A stretch of DNA of 64,000 nt from Adiantum capillus-veneris (Eukaryota; Streptophyta; Polypodiopsida; Polypodiales; Pteridaceae). Position numbers and translations under genes: made by a program. The notes under the pieces were generated by a model, which worked only from the letters and a program-made list of their open reading frames with translations, was not told the DNA's origin and did not search any database. Location: assembly GCA_014529385.2 (NCBI GenBank), contig CM043966.1:42842037-42906036 (forward strand), read 5' to 3'. Each line of letters starts with the position of its first letter. The first letter of the stretch is position 1. Below, piece by piece: positions 23,441 through 33,227 of the stretch.

Positions 23441-24623
23441 AACTCCCACTTAAAGATGATACACTGATAAGTGAGACCTACTAGCTAAACTAGTAGGATA
23501 GTGTACGTATCCATGCTAGAGCCTGCACGTAAATCCCGCATACTACTTTGTATGGTCTACAAAGCTCCACAAAGCATCATGGTAGTGTCAGTCACCGTAT
23601 GACTGACTATCCCTGCTGCAAATGCTCCCAATACAGCTGTTAGATCAGGCCTCGACACTAACAAGTCAAATATGAGACGCCCAAACGCTGATAAAATCTG
23701 CACAAACCTGGTTGTACTCGCCTCCCCTATGCTATCTATAAACACTGCATCATCAAGACTACCCATCATGTATGGATGTGTCACTGCTGACACTATGAAA
23801 CCTACATCCTTGACACCCATATGCAATACTGTGCATCCTTGAAACAACTCATCAGTCTCTAACATGAGCATGTGAAAAACCTCCATATCTGTCAGCTCTA
23901 CCTGTGCCTCTAGGGAGCAGACCTGCTCTACCTCTACCTACACAAAGTCTGACAGCACCTGTTGTGTCTCACTAGAGCACTACTGGTCTATCTCTATCTC
24001 TATCTCTATAGAGACTATTGGCACGTCCTGCACAGCCAAATGCTCTATCTCCTGAGCATGATGAAGATCACTAGCAAAAGATACACGTCTCGCCTCTCGC
24101 TCAAAGCATGCCAGCAACAAAATTGAGACTGCGTCATCTTGAACCTCAGACACACGCATAGGATATACCAAGCCGTTGAGGGCTCCTCTGGCAATCACTA
24201 GTGAACTGCAATGCATATAGAAAGATTGCTCTCTAAGCATTACCTGGCAACCAAAATCTACCAACTATCTCATTGAGATCAAGCTCTGTCTCAACTGAGG
24301 AACATAGCGCACATGCCGTAGCATGTATGATGAACCACTGGGCAAAGACAAACAAACGTCTCCTACACCCTCTATGTCAAACGCTGAACCATCGGCCAAG
24401 TGCACACAACCAAGTCTCCCACTAGAAAAAGTGCTAAACCAATCATGATGCGGTGTGACATGGAAAGCAACATCAATACCTAGTAACCATTGTGGAGAAA
24501 GTGTGCTATCCATAGACGAATCTGCAAGAGGTACACTGGAGGCAAGCATGACATCATCGTCACTGGCATAGACTGTCCGTGGAACTGTCTCTCTAACATG
24601 TGTCAAAGTCGTATTTGCATCTT
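23441..24623 (-). pseudogene. Copia protease/pre-integrase remnant and unknown 3' part (A)
   Basis: Minus frame 24265-24623 (interrupted at 24623 by B) reads WLLGIDVAFHVTPHHDWFST, then LADGSAFDIEGVGDV and RHVRYVPQLRQSLIS, the copia protease fold and its link. The catalytic DSG is replaced (GID), so it is inactive. 23980-24264 continues with VMLREQSFYMHCSSLVIARG, the GAG-pre-integrase segment (normally KGSLVVARG). Beyond 23900 a 109-aa frame (23557-23886) has LVSRPDLTAVLGAF, faintly like the RPD.....G block at the end of copia RT; uncertain. No integrase core is present. Confidence 0.6.
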
Positions 24624-24874
24624 TGTGCGCTCCTTGCCGCACTGTCGAAGCAAGGGACTTGCCAATACACCGTATGCGAGCCACAAACGGCTCCAAGCAC
24701 ACAACATGCCTAAACTAGCAAGCTCAAGAAAACAAAGGGTGTGTCACTCACCGCTCTACGCTCGCCTTTGTGGTGGATTCCTCGCCGCGATGAAGAAGAA
24801 GCTGCAGTCGTGCCGCGCTCAACCGCTTCGCCGCCGTCGTGCCTTCGTAATGCTCGATCGCACACACACTCTCC

Positions 24875-24906
<32 letters not shown>

Positions 24907-25199
24907 AGGAGGTGAAGAAGAAGAAGATGGAGATGGAGCAAGAGCACTCTTCAATTGCACAAATGAGAGAATGAGTAAAAATTAGGTTTAGTTGGCTTTT
25001 ATAGGAGCTCACCCCATTCACACTTGGGCGCCCATGCTTAACCAACTAATCCCTTGAATGTCCAAGTTAAAGTGCGCCTCTCATCGGCGATCACTCTACC
25101 TTTCCCTATTGGTCCGACAAGCCCGGTACCTGACTCTATCGAATACATAATACACGTCCGTCGTAGGTGATGGGTGTCCTTGAGCCGTGAGGGTTAACA
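24624..25199 (-). repeat. B 3' LTR (576 bp)
   Basis: TGTGCGCTCC ... GGGTTAACA. Includes a minus-strand TATAAAAG at 24996-25003 and a short CT/CA microsatellite near 24871-24905. Differs from the right LTR at two sites (about 24707 and 25180). Confidence 0.97.
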
Positions 25200-25213
25200 T
25201 GCCCCCCTTCCTG
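25200..25213 (-). promoter_or_regulatory. Polypurine tract of B
   Basis: Minus-strand CAGGAAGGGGGGCA immediately before TGTTAACCC of the 3' LTR. Confidence 0.75.
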
Positions 25214-26825
25214 ATGTAGATTCCGTCCTCGGAAGCTATTGAGTTGAAGCTGGATCGTCGAGGTGGAAGAGCATTTGAGATGAATGTCCTTAGCCTTCTT
25301 CAGTCACTGCAAAATCAAACAACATTGGCACAGTAATTGCATTCTCTTAAAAAGCATATGCAGTTTTAGGTAGACACATTGATTGGTAAAAGAATTTCAA
25401 ACAATTTGTTAGCAATGAACATTAAATTTCAATGTAATCAAATGCATAAACAGATGTAAAGGTAGAAAATTAAACAAGTCTGGGGTCGCTAATTTGACGG
25501 TCGAAAAGCACTAGAGATCGAATATTAATACCATGGGTAAGCTTCTTAACTTTCTGTGGTCAATTAAGTTGTTTAATCGCGAGAGCCAAGTATTCATGTT
25601 CGAGGGCTGACTAGAGGCTATACCTAGAAAACCTTGTAGTTAAGCTACCATAAAAGGAATTTCTCATGAAATCATCGCCTGACTGATTACTTTTTCTTTG
25701 ACCCCCCAAGGTCTTTTCACAGTGATTCAATTATGATGTGTGTGCTTATTTTGTATGCCTTGGGTTTTTTGCTTTTCAAGGAAAAGCGCCCACACTGGGA
25801 ACCTCTAGGGCTCTAGTACCATAGGCAATACATGTGAGTGAAGTACCAAATCAAGCTGAGATTTCTCTTCCAGCTTAAAATTTTACATTGTGGCACTTTG
25901 ATTTTTTGTTTGTTCATTTTCATCATTTTAATTTTGTAACTTTGGGGGGTCATATAACACTGTTACCCTCCCCAGGCTCATCACATTAGTAAACTCCCTT
26001 TATAATACTTAAGCTAAAGGTCGATAGGGTTAAGCCCACTAGAAAGCCCTAGTACATTTCATACAATGCTGCCTAAATCGGATTAAGAACTTAAGTAACC
26101 ATTGCTTATTAGGAAGGCATTCCCCATGGTATTAAGAGAAGATTTCTAATACCTAGCTTGGTCAAACTAGCTTAGTCGGACTGCTTGATTTTTACCCCTA
26201 ACAAGTGATTATGACAAAAGATTGCATTGAATTAAATGTTGGATACTAAGCCAATGCGCTGAATAGTATGCTACCAATCACAATCAAAGCAGACAAACAT
26301 GGATGCAAAAAAGATAAGGGCAATGCTAATGGACAAGAAACACCTGTTTGTGTTGATGGTCGCGCTTGATTTGAAGTGTGAACGAGAGAAAGGTTCCATG
26401 AAGGTCCAAATCCTATCAATAGCAACACGCTCCTGTACACACTATGAAACACAAACAATACCTCTAGGAGGAACATCAGTGGGAAAAGAGAACTTTGCTA
26501 ATCTCTCAACTCTAAAACAGAAACACTCCTATCGTACTAATCTTACCTACCCTCCATCACTCAAGTGATGAGGATCAAAGGTGTTTTATGGCATAGGTTT
26601 CTGTTTCACTGTACCAGATGTGTCATGTGTAGGTCTGAGTCAATGTTTTGACTTTAATGTGCATACTCGTTTGCTAATTGCTCTTGCTCTTTATTTTTTT
26701 TTGTGAGTATAAAGCTTTATATGTACATTCCCTAAGATCGGAGATTAAGAGGTCAGGGAAAAAGGTTGAGAGGGAAACAAATGAATGATGACTGTCAGCA
26801 AACACTCCCCCCTTCCTTGGGTAGA
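25214..26825 (-). other. Non-coding 3' region of B (1.6 kb)
   Basis: No protein-like frame on either strand. The only frames over 60 codons have no family features. Reverse transcriptase and integrase would be expected here in an autonomous gypsy element and are absent. Confidence 0.7.
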
Positions 26826-28916
26826 TCATACCGTTTGAAATGAGCTTGTCACCCTTTGAAACCAATTGTTCCAGTTGGTAATAGGTGAGGATTTTTGCCA
26901 GTAGTTTGCTATTACCCTAGGTGCCTCGTCAAGTTGCAAGGGTGGTAAGGTACTCTCCCAGGATCGAACTTGAAGTGGTTCATTAGGTGATTCTTGAACA
27001 CTGGGAGGTGTGGATTCTTTGGTAGCTTCATGGAGGTCCACTACTATAGATGGAGGCTGTGTAGAAGCTTTTACCTCTATGGATGTATTACATGAGGAGC
27101 TAGAATCTTCATGGGACTCCCCCCTTCCTGAGCTAGGTGGAACAAATCGTTCTTTCTTTGGTACCCAAACTAGCTCGGGAGCGGGTGTGTAGCATTCTGT
27201 GATCTTTTTCTTTCCACGCTCATTGATTCGTTTTGGAGCTACGGGATTGGGCTCACTTGGGTCAGGTGTTAGGTAAGAGCACAATCTACGTTTTGGCACC
27301 CAGATTTGATCATTTCCTTGATAGTAGCCTTGGGCTTCCAATAGTCGTTTAGGGATCCATCGCAACATTTTCTTACTTTTATTGGAGCGAGTGGTACGTT
27401 TCTTACAAGGCTTCTGTTTTTTAGCACTAGCTATGGTCACTAAAGAAGCTTTAGGGACCCACTTGTATGTTTTCTTTGTTACATTAGGATGAGTCTTGTC
27501 GGAAGCGATATGCATTGCTTGTAGCATATTTAAGGGTATAGGCATTTCATCCCCCTCAGGTGTTACCCAGGTCGTCCCCCTATTTCCCCAAGTGTCTATG
27601 GTTGATGCTAGGTGGACCCAATCCACATTGTCTGATTCCGTCATACCCGGTAACACATCCATATAAGGAGAATCTTGGCCAATGTCTGTATCCTTCTTAC
27701 AAGTGTAACAATATTGTAGTGGGGCCGAGTGAACTGTGGTGTCAGAGCGATGATCAATAATGGTTTTACTCCCTAAGGGGTGTACCTTACCAGTCACCAA
27801 ATCCACTATAAGGACAGAGTCTTGGAATTGCAAATAGACATGATTTTTAGACCAATCGTGAACCATTTGTGCTTCCCTCATGAATGGTCGTCCTAAAATC
27901 ATTTCATATGACATAAGGTGTTTAGAGAAATCCATTACAATGAACGTATGTCGTACCTTGTGTCCTAGAACTTTGATCTTAAGATCCTTGAGCATCCCCA
28001 TAGGTTTGGCTATGGTACCATTTGCCATCTTTACCACAATGTTAGTAACACTGAGGCGGGGTTTTCCCATGGATTCCCAACAATCTTTTGTAACGATGCT
28101 AACTCCCGCACCACCATCAAGAATTCCCTTTATAGTTAATCCCTTGGTAGTGATGGGTAGGGTCGCATTAGACTCGTCGCCTTCAAAATACTGCCCTAAT
28201 TCGTTAATGGGTACCTCGATCACAGACTCGTGTCCATCTAAGTCAAGTGATTGCACATGATTTTCCTCATCAATCATAATCGAGTCAGGCCTATTTGGTT
28301 GCGCAAACTGCGGTAATCCCGTTCGTAGCTCTCCGTTAAGGAATGCTCGAAGTGCAAGGAATAACTCAGGATCTCCATACAGCTTTGCTATGATCGTGGT
28401 TCGGACCTCAGAAGACATGAAGTCCACTAGTTTGGCAACATTCATTGGCGTTTTGCAGGGTGTAGGTCCTTGACTAGGAACTGGTGAGGATGGAATCTCA
28501 TATTCCTCAATGGGATCAGGTATTCCTTCGTTAAACATCCTTTCCAACAAGAAGGGTGTATGCTCACTTTCTGATGTCCTGTCCTCACTCCCTTCTTGGA
28601 TGATACTAGATATGGCTAACGGTCTATGGTTCATGTGGGGTGGATGAACTTGCGTGGGAAACACTGTGTCATGAATTTTGACCTGCATGGGTTCTGGTTC
28701 TAGTTTCCTTTGAGTCTCCTCCACTAAACCTCTTAGATGTTTCACCTGCTTAATCTCGTCTACAGGGTTTGGGTACGTCCCAATCTTCTTTTTACGATTC
28801 TTCCCTTTTTGCCCCTGCGGTTTATCTTGGGGGTCTTGGATTGGATTTGGAAACACTTGTGGTGTTTTCAGAGGCTCTTTATGGTTTTCTCTTATTCGGT
28901 TTTCATTTGGTTCCAT
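26826..28916 (-). CDS. B ORF3: retropepsin with C-terminal W-[IV]-P-K repeats
   Basis: 696 aa, uninterrupted. Residues 1-255 are polar and Pro-rich with an acidic segment. The retropepsin starts at about 255 with ILDGGAGVSIVTK (catalytic Asp267), then MANGTIAKPMGML, FIVMDFS and MILGRPFM (about 340-350), giving a full single-domain aspartic protease that should cut Gag. From about 480 come four short repeats with Trp at 486, 520, 539 and 584 (KWVPKASL, RWIPKRLL, IWVPKRRL, VWVPKKER), in a basic context. The tail is Ser/Pro-rich. The start ATG overlaps the last codons of gag in the -1 frame, so it may be made by frameshifting or by its own start. Repeat function unknown. Confidence 0.88.
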   Translation of the reverse strand: MEPNENRIRENHKEPLKTPQVFPNPIQDPQDKPQGQKGKNRKKKIGTYPNPVDEIKQVKHLRGLVEETQRKLEPEPMQVKIHDTVFPTQVHPPHMNHRPLAISSIIQEGSEDRTSESEHTPFLLERMFNEGIPDPIEEYEIPSSPVPSQGPTPCKTPMNVAKLVDFMSSEVRTTIIAKLYGDPELFLALRAFLNGELRTGLPQFAQPNRPDSIMIDEENHVQSLDLDGHESVIEVPINELGQYFEGDESNATLPITTKGLTIKGILDGGAGVSIVTKDCWESMGKPRLSVTNIVVKMANGTIAKPMGMLKDLKIKVLGHKVRHTFIVMDFSKHLMSYEMILGRPFMREAQMVHDWSKNHVYLQFQDSVLIVDLVTGKVHPLGSKTIIDHRSDTTVHSAPLQYCYTCKKDTDIGQDSPYMDVLPGMTESDNVDWVHLASTIDTWGNRGTTWVTPEGDEMPIPLNMLQAMHIASDKTHPNVTKKTYKWVPKASLVTIASAKKQKPCKKRTTRSNKSKKMLRWIPKRLLEAQGYYQGNDQIWVPKRRLCSYLTPDPSEPNPVAPKRINERGKKKITECYTPAPELVWVPKKERFVPPSSGRGESHEDSSSSCNTSIEVKASTQPPSIVVDLHEATKESTPPSVQESPNEPLQVRSWESTLPPLQLDEAPRVIANYWQKSSPITNWNNWFQRVTSSFQTV

Positions 28917-31246
28917 GTTACGGTTTTCTTTGTCGGTTTTCCCTTTGTGGTATTGGTTCTAGTCTCCATTGTCTCGACTGAATCTGAATCATCCTCGAGG
29001 TCATTCATATACACGGGGTCATCTCCTGTTCCTATGTTTGTTTTGGAACTTGGCTTTGAATTTTCCGTATTCTGCGACTTCTTCCTTCGTGTCTTCTTTT
29101 TCTTTGCTTGGATAATTGACGCGGTATCTCTCTCTTCGAGGATATGTCCTGGCCCTTGAAGCATGGACCGTGTAATCGCATAAGCGGGTGCGACGGGTGG
29201 TATTGGTGATGTCACACTAGCAATTTCGACCAAATTCAGGGGTGTGATTTTAGGCGCATTTGGGTTATAGGGGCATTGGGCAATCAAGTGATCTATGCCA
29301 CAACGATTACATGTGAGTATTGGCATTGCAGACGTGCTCCCTTGATTCATTTGCATCTGTGCAGCATTCTTTTGCAGCCTAATAGGGCACTCCGCTACTC
29401 GATGTGGTCCACCACACTCGTAGCATTGAAGAGGTGGCCTCCTAGCCTGGGTGTTGATATTTTGACCTCTGGATGCGAGAGCAGCAGCTTGATAAACCGG
29501 CTTGACTTGTCCCCAACAATCTTCCATGTAGTATATAGGACACTCTTCCAATGTATCAAGTCCGTAGGCAATACTAGTGTCTATTTCCTCCTCACAACCA
29601 TCTGCATAAGCATTTGATGGCTCGCAACCCACTTGGTTCATAGGGGCGACTCTTGGATGCGGGGGCTGCGGTCCTAGCACAGGAGGTGGTAACGGTGTAG
29701 CTTGTACAACATTTTGAGATCTAGGGACCATGTGTTGCGGTAGTTGCTCAACAGGTGGAGTAGGCATCAATACAGGAGCTCGAGGTGCATCCGTCCAGGC
29801 TACAGGTGGTCTATTTGCCATCATACGTTTGATCATTAAACAATCCTTAGCTTGGTGACCATACCTACCACATGCGTTGCAAGTTCCATTAAATTTTACT
29901 CTAAACGTAGGGCACTCACTAGTGCTATGTGGACCTAAGCAAATGGAACACCATTGTTGCTCCCTTCTTGGATACATGTGACTATTTTGAGGGGGTCGAT
30001 TATCCTTAAGAGACTCTTGGATTGCCTTGGTGAGGTCTGTCAAGAATGTCTCAAATACCTTTGGCTCATTGGCAATGGGCTTTGCAGTCATGGGTTCATA
30101 CTCAATGGCTTGTGAGCTAGTGGATCTCGTGTCAGTAGACACCCTCATGCCTGCTATCATCAAGTTGTCCTCTAATTGGATTGCATTGGCAGTGACATCT
30201 TCCCAGGTTGTGATACCTCTAATCACTAGTCCATTATAGATTCCTTCATTCCTCAACCCTCGAATGAATCGATCAAGCAGTTGGTTATTGTTGAAGCGCT
30301 CATTTACAAGGCAGCGAGAGTTTAAGTGCTTTAGACGACTAATGAAGTCCCTTACTGACTCTCCTTCCTTACGTTCGGCCTTCTGTAGCTGAGATGCTAC
30401 ACCCCAAAGCACACCTTCTCGTATGTACTCCTTTAGAAACAACCTTCGAAGGGTAGGGTAGATTGTTTTCTCGTCCACCCTTAGGGTCCTATACCAATCT
30501 CCAGCCTTCCCACTTAATGTCAAGCTTAAGGCATTGCACTTATGTAGTTCGTTGCGTTCCCCTAAGGAATCACATACTTGTTCAAACACTTCAATGTGTT
30601 TCCTAGCATCTTCGTCCCCATTGAATTTTTGCGTGAGTTTGGCAATTTGTACTGCCTTACTTCTAGGCTCTCTATCAGATGCATGACGCATATTTTCCGC
30701 GATAGATCGACCTATGGTTTGAGCAAACGCTGCCAAGTCACCTATGTGAGGAGGTAGGGCCGGTGGAGGTACTCTTGGAATCATATGTGGGAGAGGAACG
30801 GGTACCGGTCTTGGCATATGTGTAGATGATGCAGGATATGGAACATAACCGGGCATAGGTCCACTCGGATAAGAGCTAGGGAGCGGCACTCGAGGAGCAT
30901 AAGCAAGTGGTACAATTGGAGGTGTGGGGGCCATGTGTGCATAAGGGGCTAGAGGCACATATGGTCGAGGCCCCATATTAGGTACTACAACACTAGGTAG
31001 TGGCACTGCGCTAACCGTAGATGTCATCGGTACATTCTCTGTTAGGCTTATCCCTGGAGTGAGCACTGTGTTTTCCTTGATAGAGGGTTGAGCCAAGTTA
31101 GGGAAGCTAAAGTTTTCGCTCGGAGGCTCAGATTGCATAGAGACCCCAGGTGAAATGACGTAAGATGGGTCCATGGGACTCATTAGAGGAGTCTCCATTT
31201 GTGATAGAGTAGGCTGTTGAGCCTTACTCGTATCCAAAAATCTCAT
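28892..31246 (-). CDS. B gag with four zinc knuckles
   Basis: 784 aa, intact. Residues 1-180 are Pro-rich. The retrotransposon gag core spans about 205-370 (FNGDEDARKHIEVFEQVCDS, LSGKAGDWYRTL, ERKEGESVRDFISRLKHLNS). Four Cys/His knuckles follow: 433-445 CSICLGPHSTSEC, 456-469 CNACGRYGHQAKDC, 608-620 CYECGGPHRVAEC, 646-658 CNRCGIDHLIAQC. Only the second has canonical C-x2-C-x4-H-x4-C spacing; the others have C-x2-C-x3-H-x4-C. The tail is basic. Gag builds the particle and binds the RNA. It starts 8 nt after the ORF1 stop and overlaps ORF3 by 25 nt. The ATG at 31246 is the first after ORF1. Confidence 0.93.
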   Translation of the reverse strand: MRFLDTSKAQQPTLSQMETPLMSPMDPSYVISPGVSMQSEPPSENFSFPNLAQPSIKENTVLTPGISLTENVPMTSTVSAVPLPSVVVPNMGPRPYVPLAPYAHMAPTPPIVPLAYAPRVPLPSSYPSGPMPGYVPYPASSTHMPRPVPVPLPHMIPRVPPPALPPHIGDLAAFAQTIGRSIAENMRHASDREPRSKAVQIAKLTQKFNGDEDARKHIEVFEQVCDSLGERNELHKCNALSLTLSGKAGDWYRTLRVDEKTIYPTLRRLFLKEYIREGVLWGVASQLQKAERKEGESVRDFISRLKHLNSRCLVNERFNNNQLLDRFIRGLRNEGIYNGLVIRGITTWEDVTANAIQLEDNLMIAGMRVSTDTRSTSSQAIEYEPMTAKPIANEPKVFETFLTDLTKAIQESLKDNRPPQNSHMYPRREQQWCSICLGPHSTSECPTFRVKFNGTCNACGRYGHQAKDCLMIKRMMANRPPVAWTDAPRAPVLMPTPPVEQLPQHMVPRSQNVVQATPLPPPVLGPQPPHPRVAPMNQVGCEPSNAYADGCEEEIDTSIAYGLDTLEECPIYYMEDCWGQVKPVYQAAALASRGQNINTQARRPPLQCYECGGPHRVAECPIRLQKNAAQMQMNQGSTSAMPILTCNRCGIDHLIAQCPYNPNAPKITPLNLVEIASVTSPIPPVAPAYAITRSMLQGPGHILEERDTASIIQAKKKKTRRKKSQNTENSKPSSKTNIGTGDDPVYMNDLEDDSDSVETMETRTNTTKGKPTKKTVTWNQMKTE
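28937..28943 (-). promoter_or_regulatory. Candidate -1 ribosomal frameshift site (G GGA AAA)
   Basis: In the gag frame the heptamer splits as G-GGA-AAA (codons 769-770), fitting X-XXY-YYZ. The -1 frame is open from about 20 nt upstream of it through the ORF3 ATG, so slippage would fuse Gag to ORF3. Inferred, not tested. Confidence 0.45.
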
Positions 31247-31254
31247 GGGGCCAG

Positions 31255-32004
31255 TTAGAGTATATTTACCCCTCGGTTTTGCCTTTCTGATTGAATAATG
31301 CCATGGATAACATTACAGATCATTTTCTGTTGATCTTCGATGCTCGTGGCACTAGAGGTGGATTGTACAATCTCTATCCATCCTACATGGTAGGCGTGGC
31401 CAGAGTGTAGATCCGTCAACACCTCAGTGTGGAGGTCGTATGTCCAATGATCATTAATGAACAATCCTTCTAGAGTCGACGTGTTAACGGTTTCTTGTGA
31501 GGTAGAAGCAATGTTGCTCCCCGTGGTTTTACTTGCCACCAACGGTACTCTAGAGGGAACTTCTGAAGGAGGCAGCTCAACAGGGCCTTCTTGGTAAGAA
31601 GTTGGTAGGATATCCACACGGACACTCTTTGGGGGTGTGGGGTCCACGTGCGATGTGAAAGGAGAGTCCACTTCCCCACCCCCTTCGTGTGCTTCATTTG
31701 CATCAGGTTCCGAGCGAGTAGCTCTACCTAATGTTTCCATGAAACGGCTAAACATACTAGTACTAGGCTGTGGAGCTTCGGGAGGTGCATGGACTTCTCT
31801 CTCAGTGTTTTGGTTAGGGTATGCTTCCATGATTTCTGAGTCGGAGGAGGAATCACTAGCGGCTATTTTAGGGTCTTGGGTGGTGCTACCTTGTGTCCCC
31901 GCTGAGGGTCTAGAGCTTATCGTGGATGGGTAATGGGTGTCCGTATGAACAGAGGCACCCTCAATATGCTCGTGTTCTAGCACCCGCCCAGAGCGTAAGT
32001 GCAT
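31255..32004 (-). CDS. B ORF1: novel acidic Ser/Thr/Pro-rich protein
   Basis: 249 aa, intact, upstream of gag in the position where most gypsy elements have only leader RNA. Starts MHLRSGRVLEHEHIEG. The first 150 residues are low-complexity (Ser, Pro, Thr, Glu), with a possible amphipathic stretch MFSRFMETLGRA near residue 85. The C-terminal 75 residues look folded (EGLFINDHWTYDL, HAYHVGWIEIVQ, MICNVIHGIIQSE). No known domain recognised. It could be a structural or N-terminal Gag extension; gag lies in the -1 frame relative to it. The two-ORF intactness with gag argues for selection or very recent insertion. Confidence 0.7.
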   Translation of the reverse strand: MHLRSGRVLEHEHIEGASVHTDTHYPSTISSRPSAGTQGSTTQDPKIAASDSSSDSEIMEAYPNQNTEREVHAPPEAPQPSTSMFSRFMETLGRATRSEPDANEAHEGGGEVDSPFTSHVDPTPPKSVRVDILPTSYQEGPVELPPSEVPSRVPLVASKTTGSNIASTSQETVNTSTLEGLFINDHWTYDLHTEVLTDLHSGHAYHVGWIEIVQSTSSATSIEDQQKMICNVIHGIIQSERQNRGVNIL

Positions 32005-32388
32005 GTGCTTTTGATACCCTAAGGTGTCAAAAAGCTGCTCTAGGAGGCCTTGTGACTAGTTTTTAGCGTGTTTTTTGTTTGTTTTTTTGCTAGATTTTTT
32101 AGAGCGTGTCGTGGAATGGGCCGTGTGATAGCTCAAAACGAGCGTATCGGTCAGAGGGTCGTGCCGTGCTTTACAGCCCTCCGTTTGGTCACTCTATGCC
32201 CTCGGAATCCCTAAAACTGTCAATTTCCAGTAAGGAACTAGGCCTAAACTAGAAAGTCTAAGGGTGCAAGTGGGAAGAGAAAGGAGGAGAGTGGAGGACT
32301 TGTCCCACATGCTCTCATTCTCTCTTGAGGGAGTAGGGTATATATATAAGAGTGAGTCTAGTATATATCATAAGACTGAGGACTGAGG

Positions 32389-32424
32389 CCTGGGCCTGGG
32401 CTTGGGCTTGGGCTTGGGCTTGGG
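32389..32424. repeat. GGGCTT hexamer minisatellite
   Basis: Six tandem units of TGGGC(C/T), nearly perfect, in the B leader. Confidence 0.9.
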
Positions 32425-32639
32425 AAAATGATCCCGATTTATCTTTTATACAAACCAACCCGTCCGTTTTAAGAGTCACGTTTTTTATTTTCGAAAAATA
32501 TCGCCGCCCACTCGCTCGCGTTTTTAATTTCCGAATTTTTTTCCTTTAAATTTTTTTTTTCAAAATTATTATTTTTTTTCAAAAAACTTTTTTTTTTCCA
32601 ATTTTTTTTTTTTTTGTTGATGCAGAAAATACAAAAATT

Positions 32640-32830
32640 GAAAAAAATGCAGATAAAACGCAGAAAATGCAGAAAAAACGTAGAAATTGCAGCAAATTGA
32701 CAGAACTGCAGAAAATTGCAGAAATTGAAAACGCCGAACTTGAAAATGCAGAAATTGCAGAAATTGAAAAAACGCAGACAATAGCAGAAATTGAAACTTG
32801 ACAGCAATTGCAGAAAACGCAAAAAACAGA
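32640..32830. repeat. Degenerate GCAGAAATTG-type repeats
   Basis: The motif GCAGAAA(A/T)TG with short A-rich spacers recurs at least ten times in the B leader. Confidence 0.75.
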
Positions 32831-32921
32831 AATCTTCCACACACTCCTTCCCTGCCTTTCCTATGATAGAAATTGCACCACAAGGAAGCGTAAAGTGCTA
32901 ACCGAGCTTAGTGTAGGGCAT

Positions 32922-32940
32922 ATCCCCGGCAGCGGCGCCA
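32922..32940 (-). promoter_or_regulatory. Primer binding site of B (tRNA-Asp type)
   Basis: Minus-strand TGGCGCCGCTGCCGGGGAT, four bases inside the right LTR. It resembles the tRNA-Asp primer site used by plant Tat/Athila gypsy elements. Confidence 0.85.
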
Positions 32941-32944
32941 AAAA

Positions 32945-33195
32945 TGTGCGCTCCTTGCCGCACTGTCGAAGCAAGGGACTTGCCAATACACCGTATGCGA
33001 GCCACAAACGGCTCCAAGCACACAACAGGCCTAAACTAGCAAGCTCAAGAAAACAAAGGGTGTGTCACTCACCGCTCTACGCTCGCCTTTGTGGTGGATT
33101 CCTCGCCGCGATGAAGAAGAAGCTGCAGTCGTGCCGCGCTCAACCGCTTCGCCGCCGTCGTGCCTTCGTAATGCTCGATCGCACACACACTCTCC

Positions 33196-33227
<32 letters not shown>

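Larger units (their letters stand above)
32005..32921 (-). other. Leader region of B with low-complexity repeats
   Basis: Between the PBS and ORF1. Contains a GGGCTT/GGGCCT hexamer array (32389-32424), T/A-rich runs (32555-32620), and about 200 bp of degenerate GCAGAAAwTGAAAA-type repeats (32640-32830). Overlapping Phe/Cys-rich frames are artefacts of these repeats. Confidence 0.7.

Noticed and set aside
24710-25045. 111-codon and related ORFs, repeated at 33031-33366
   Set aside because: Identical because they lie in the two LTRs of B; no protein features.
32469-32883. Phe/Cys-rich minus-strand ORFs
   Set aside because: Artefacts of T-rich runs and GCAGAAATTG-type repeats in the B leader.
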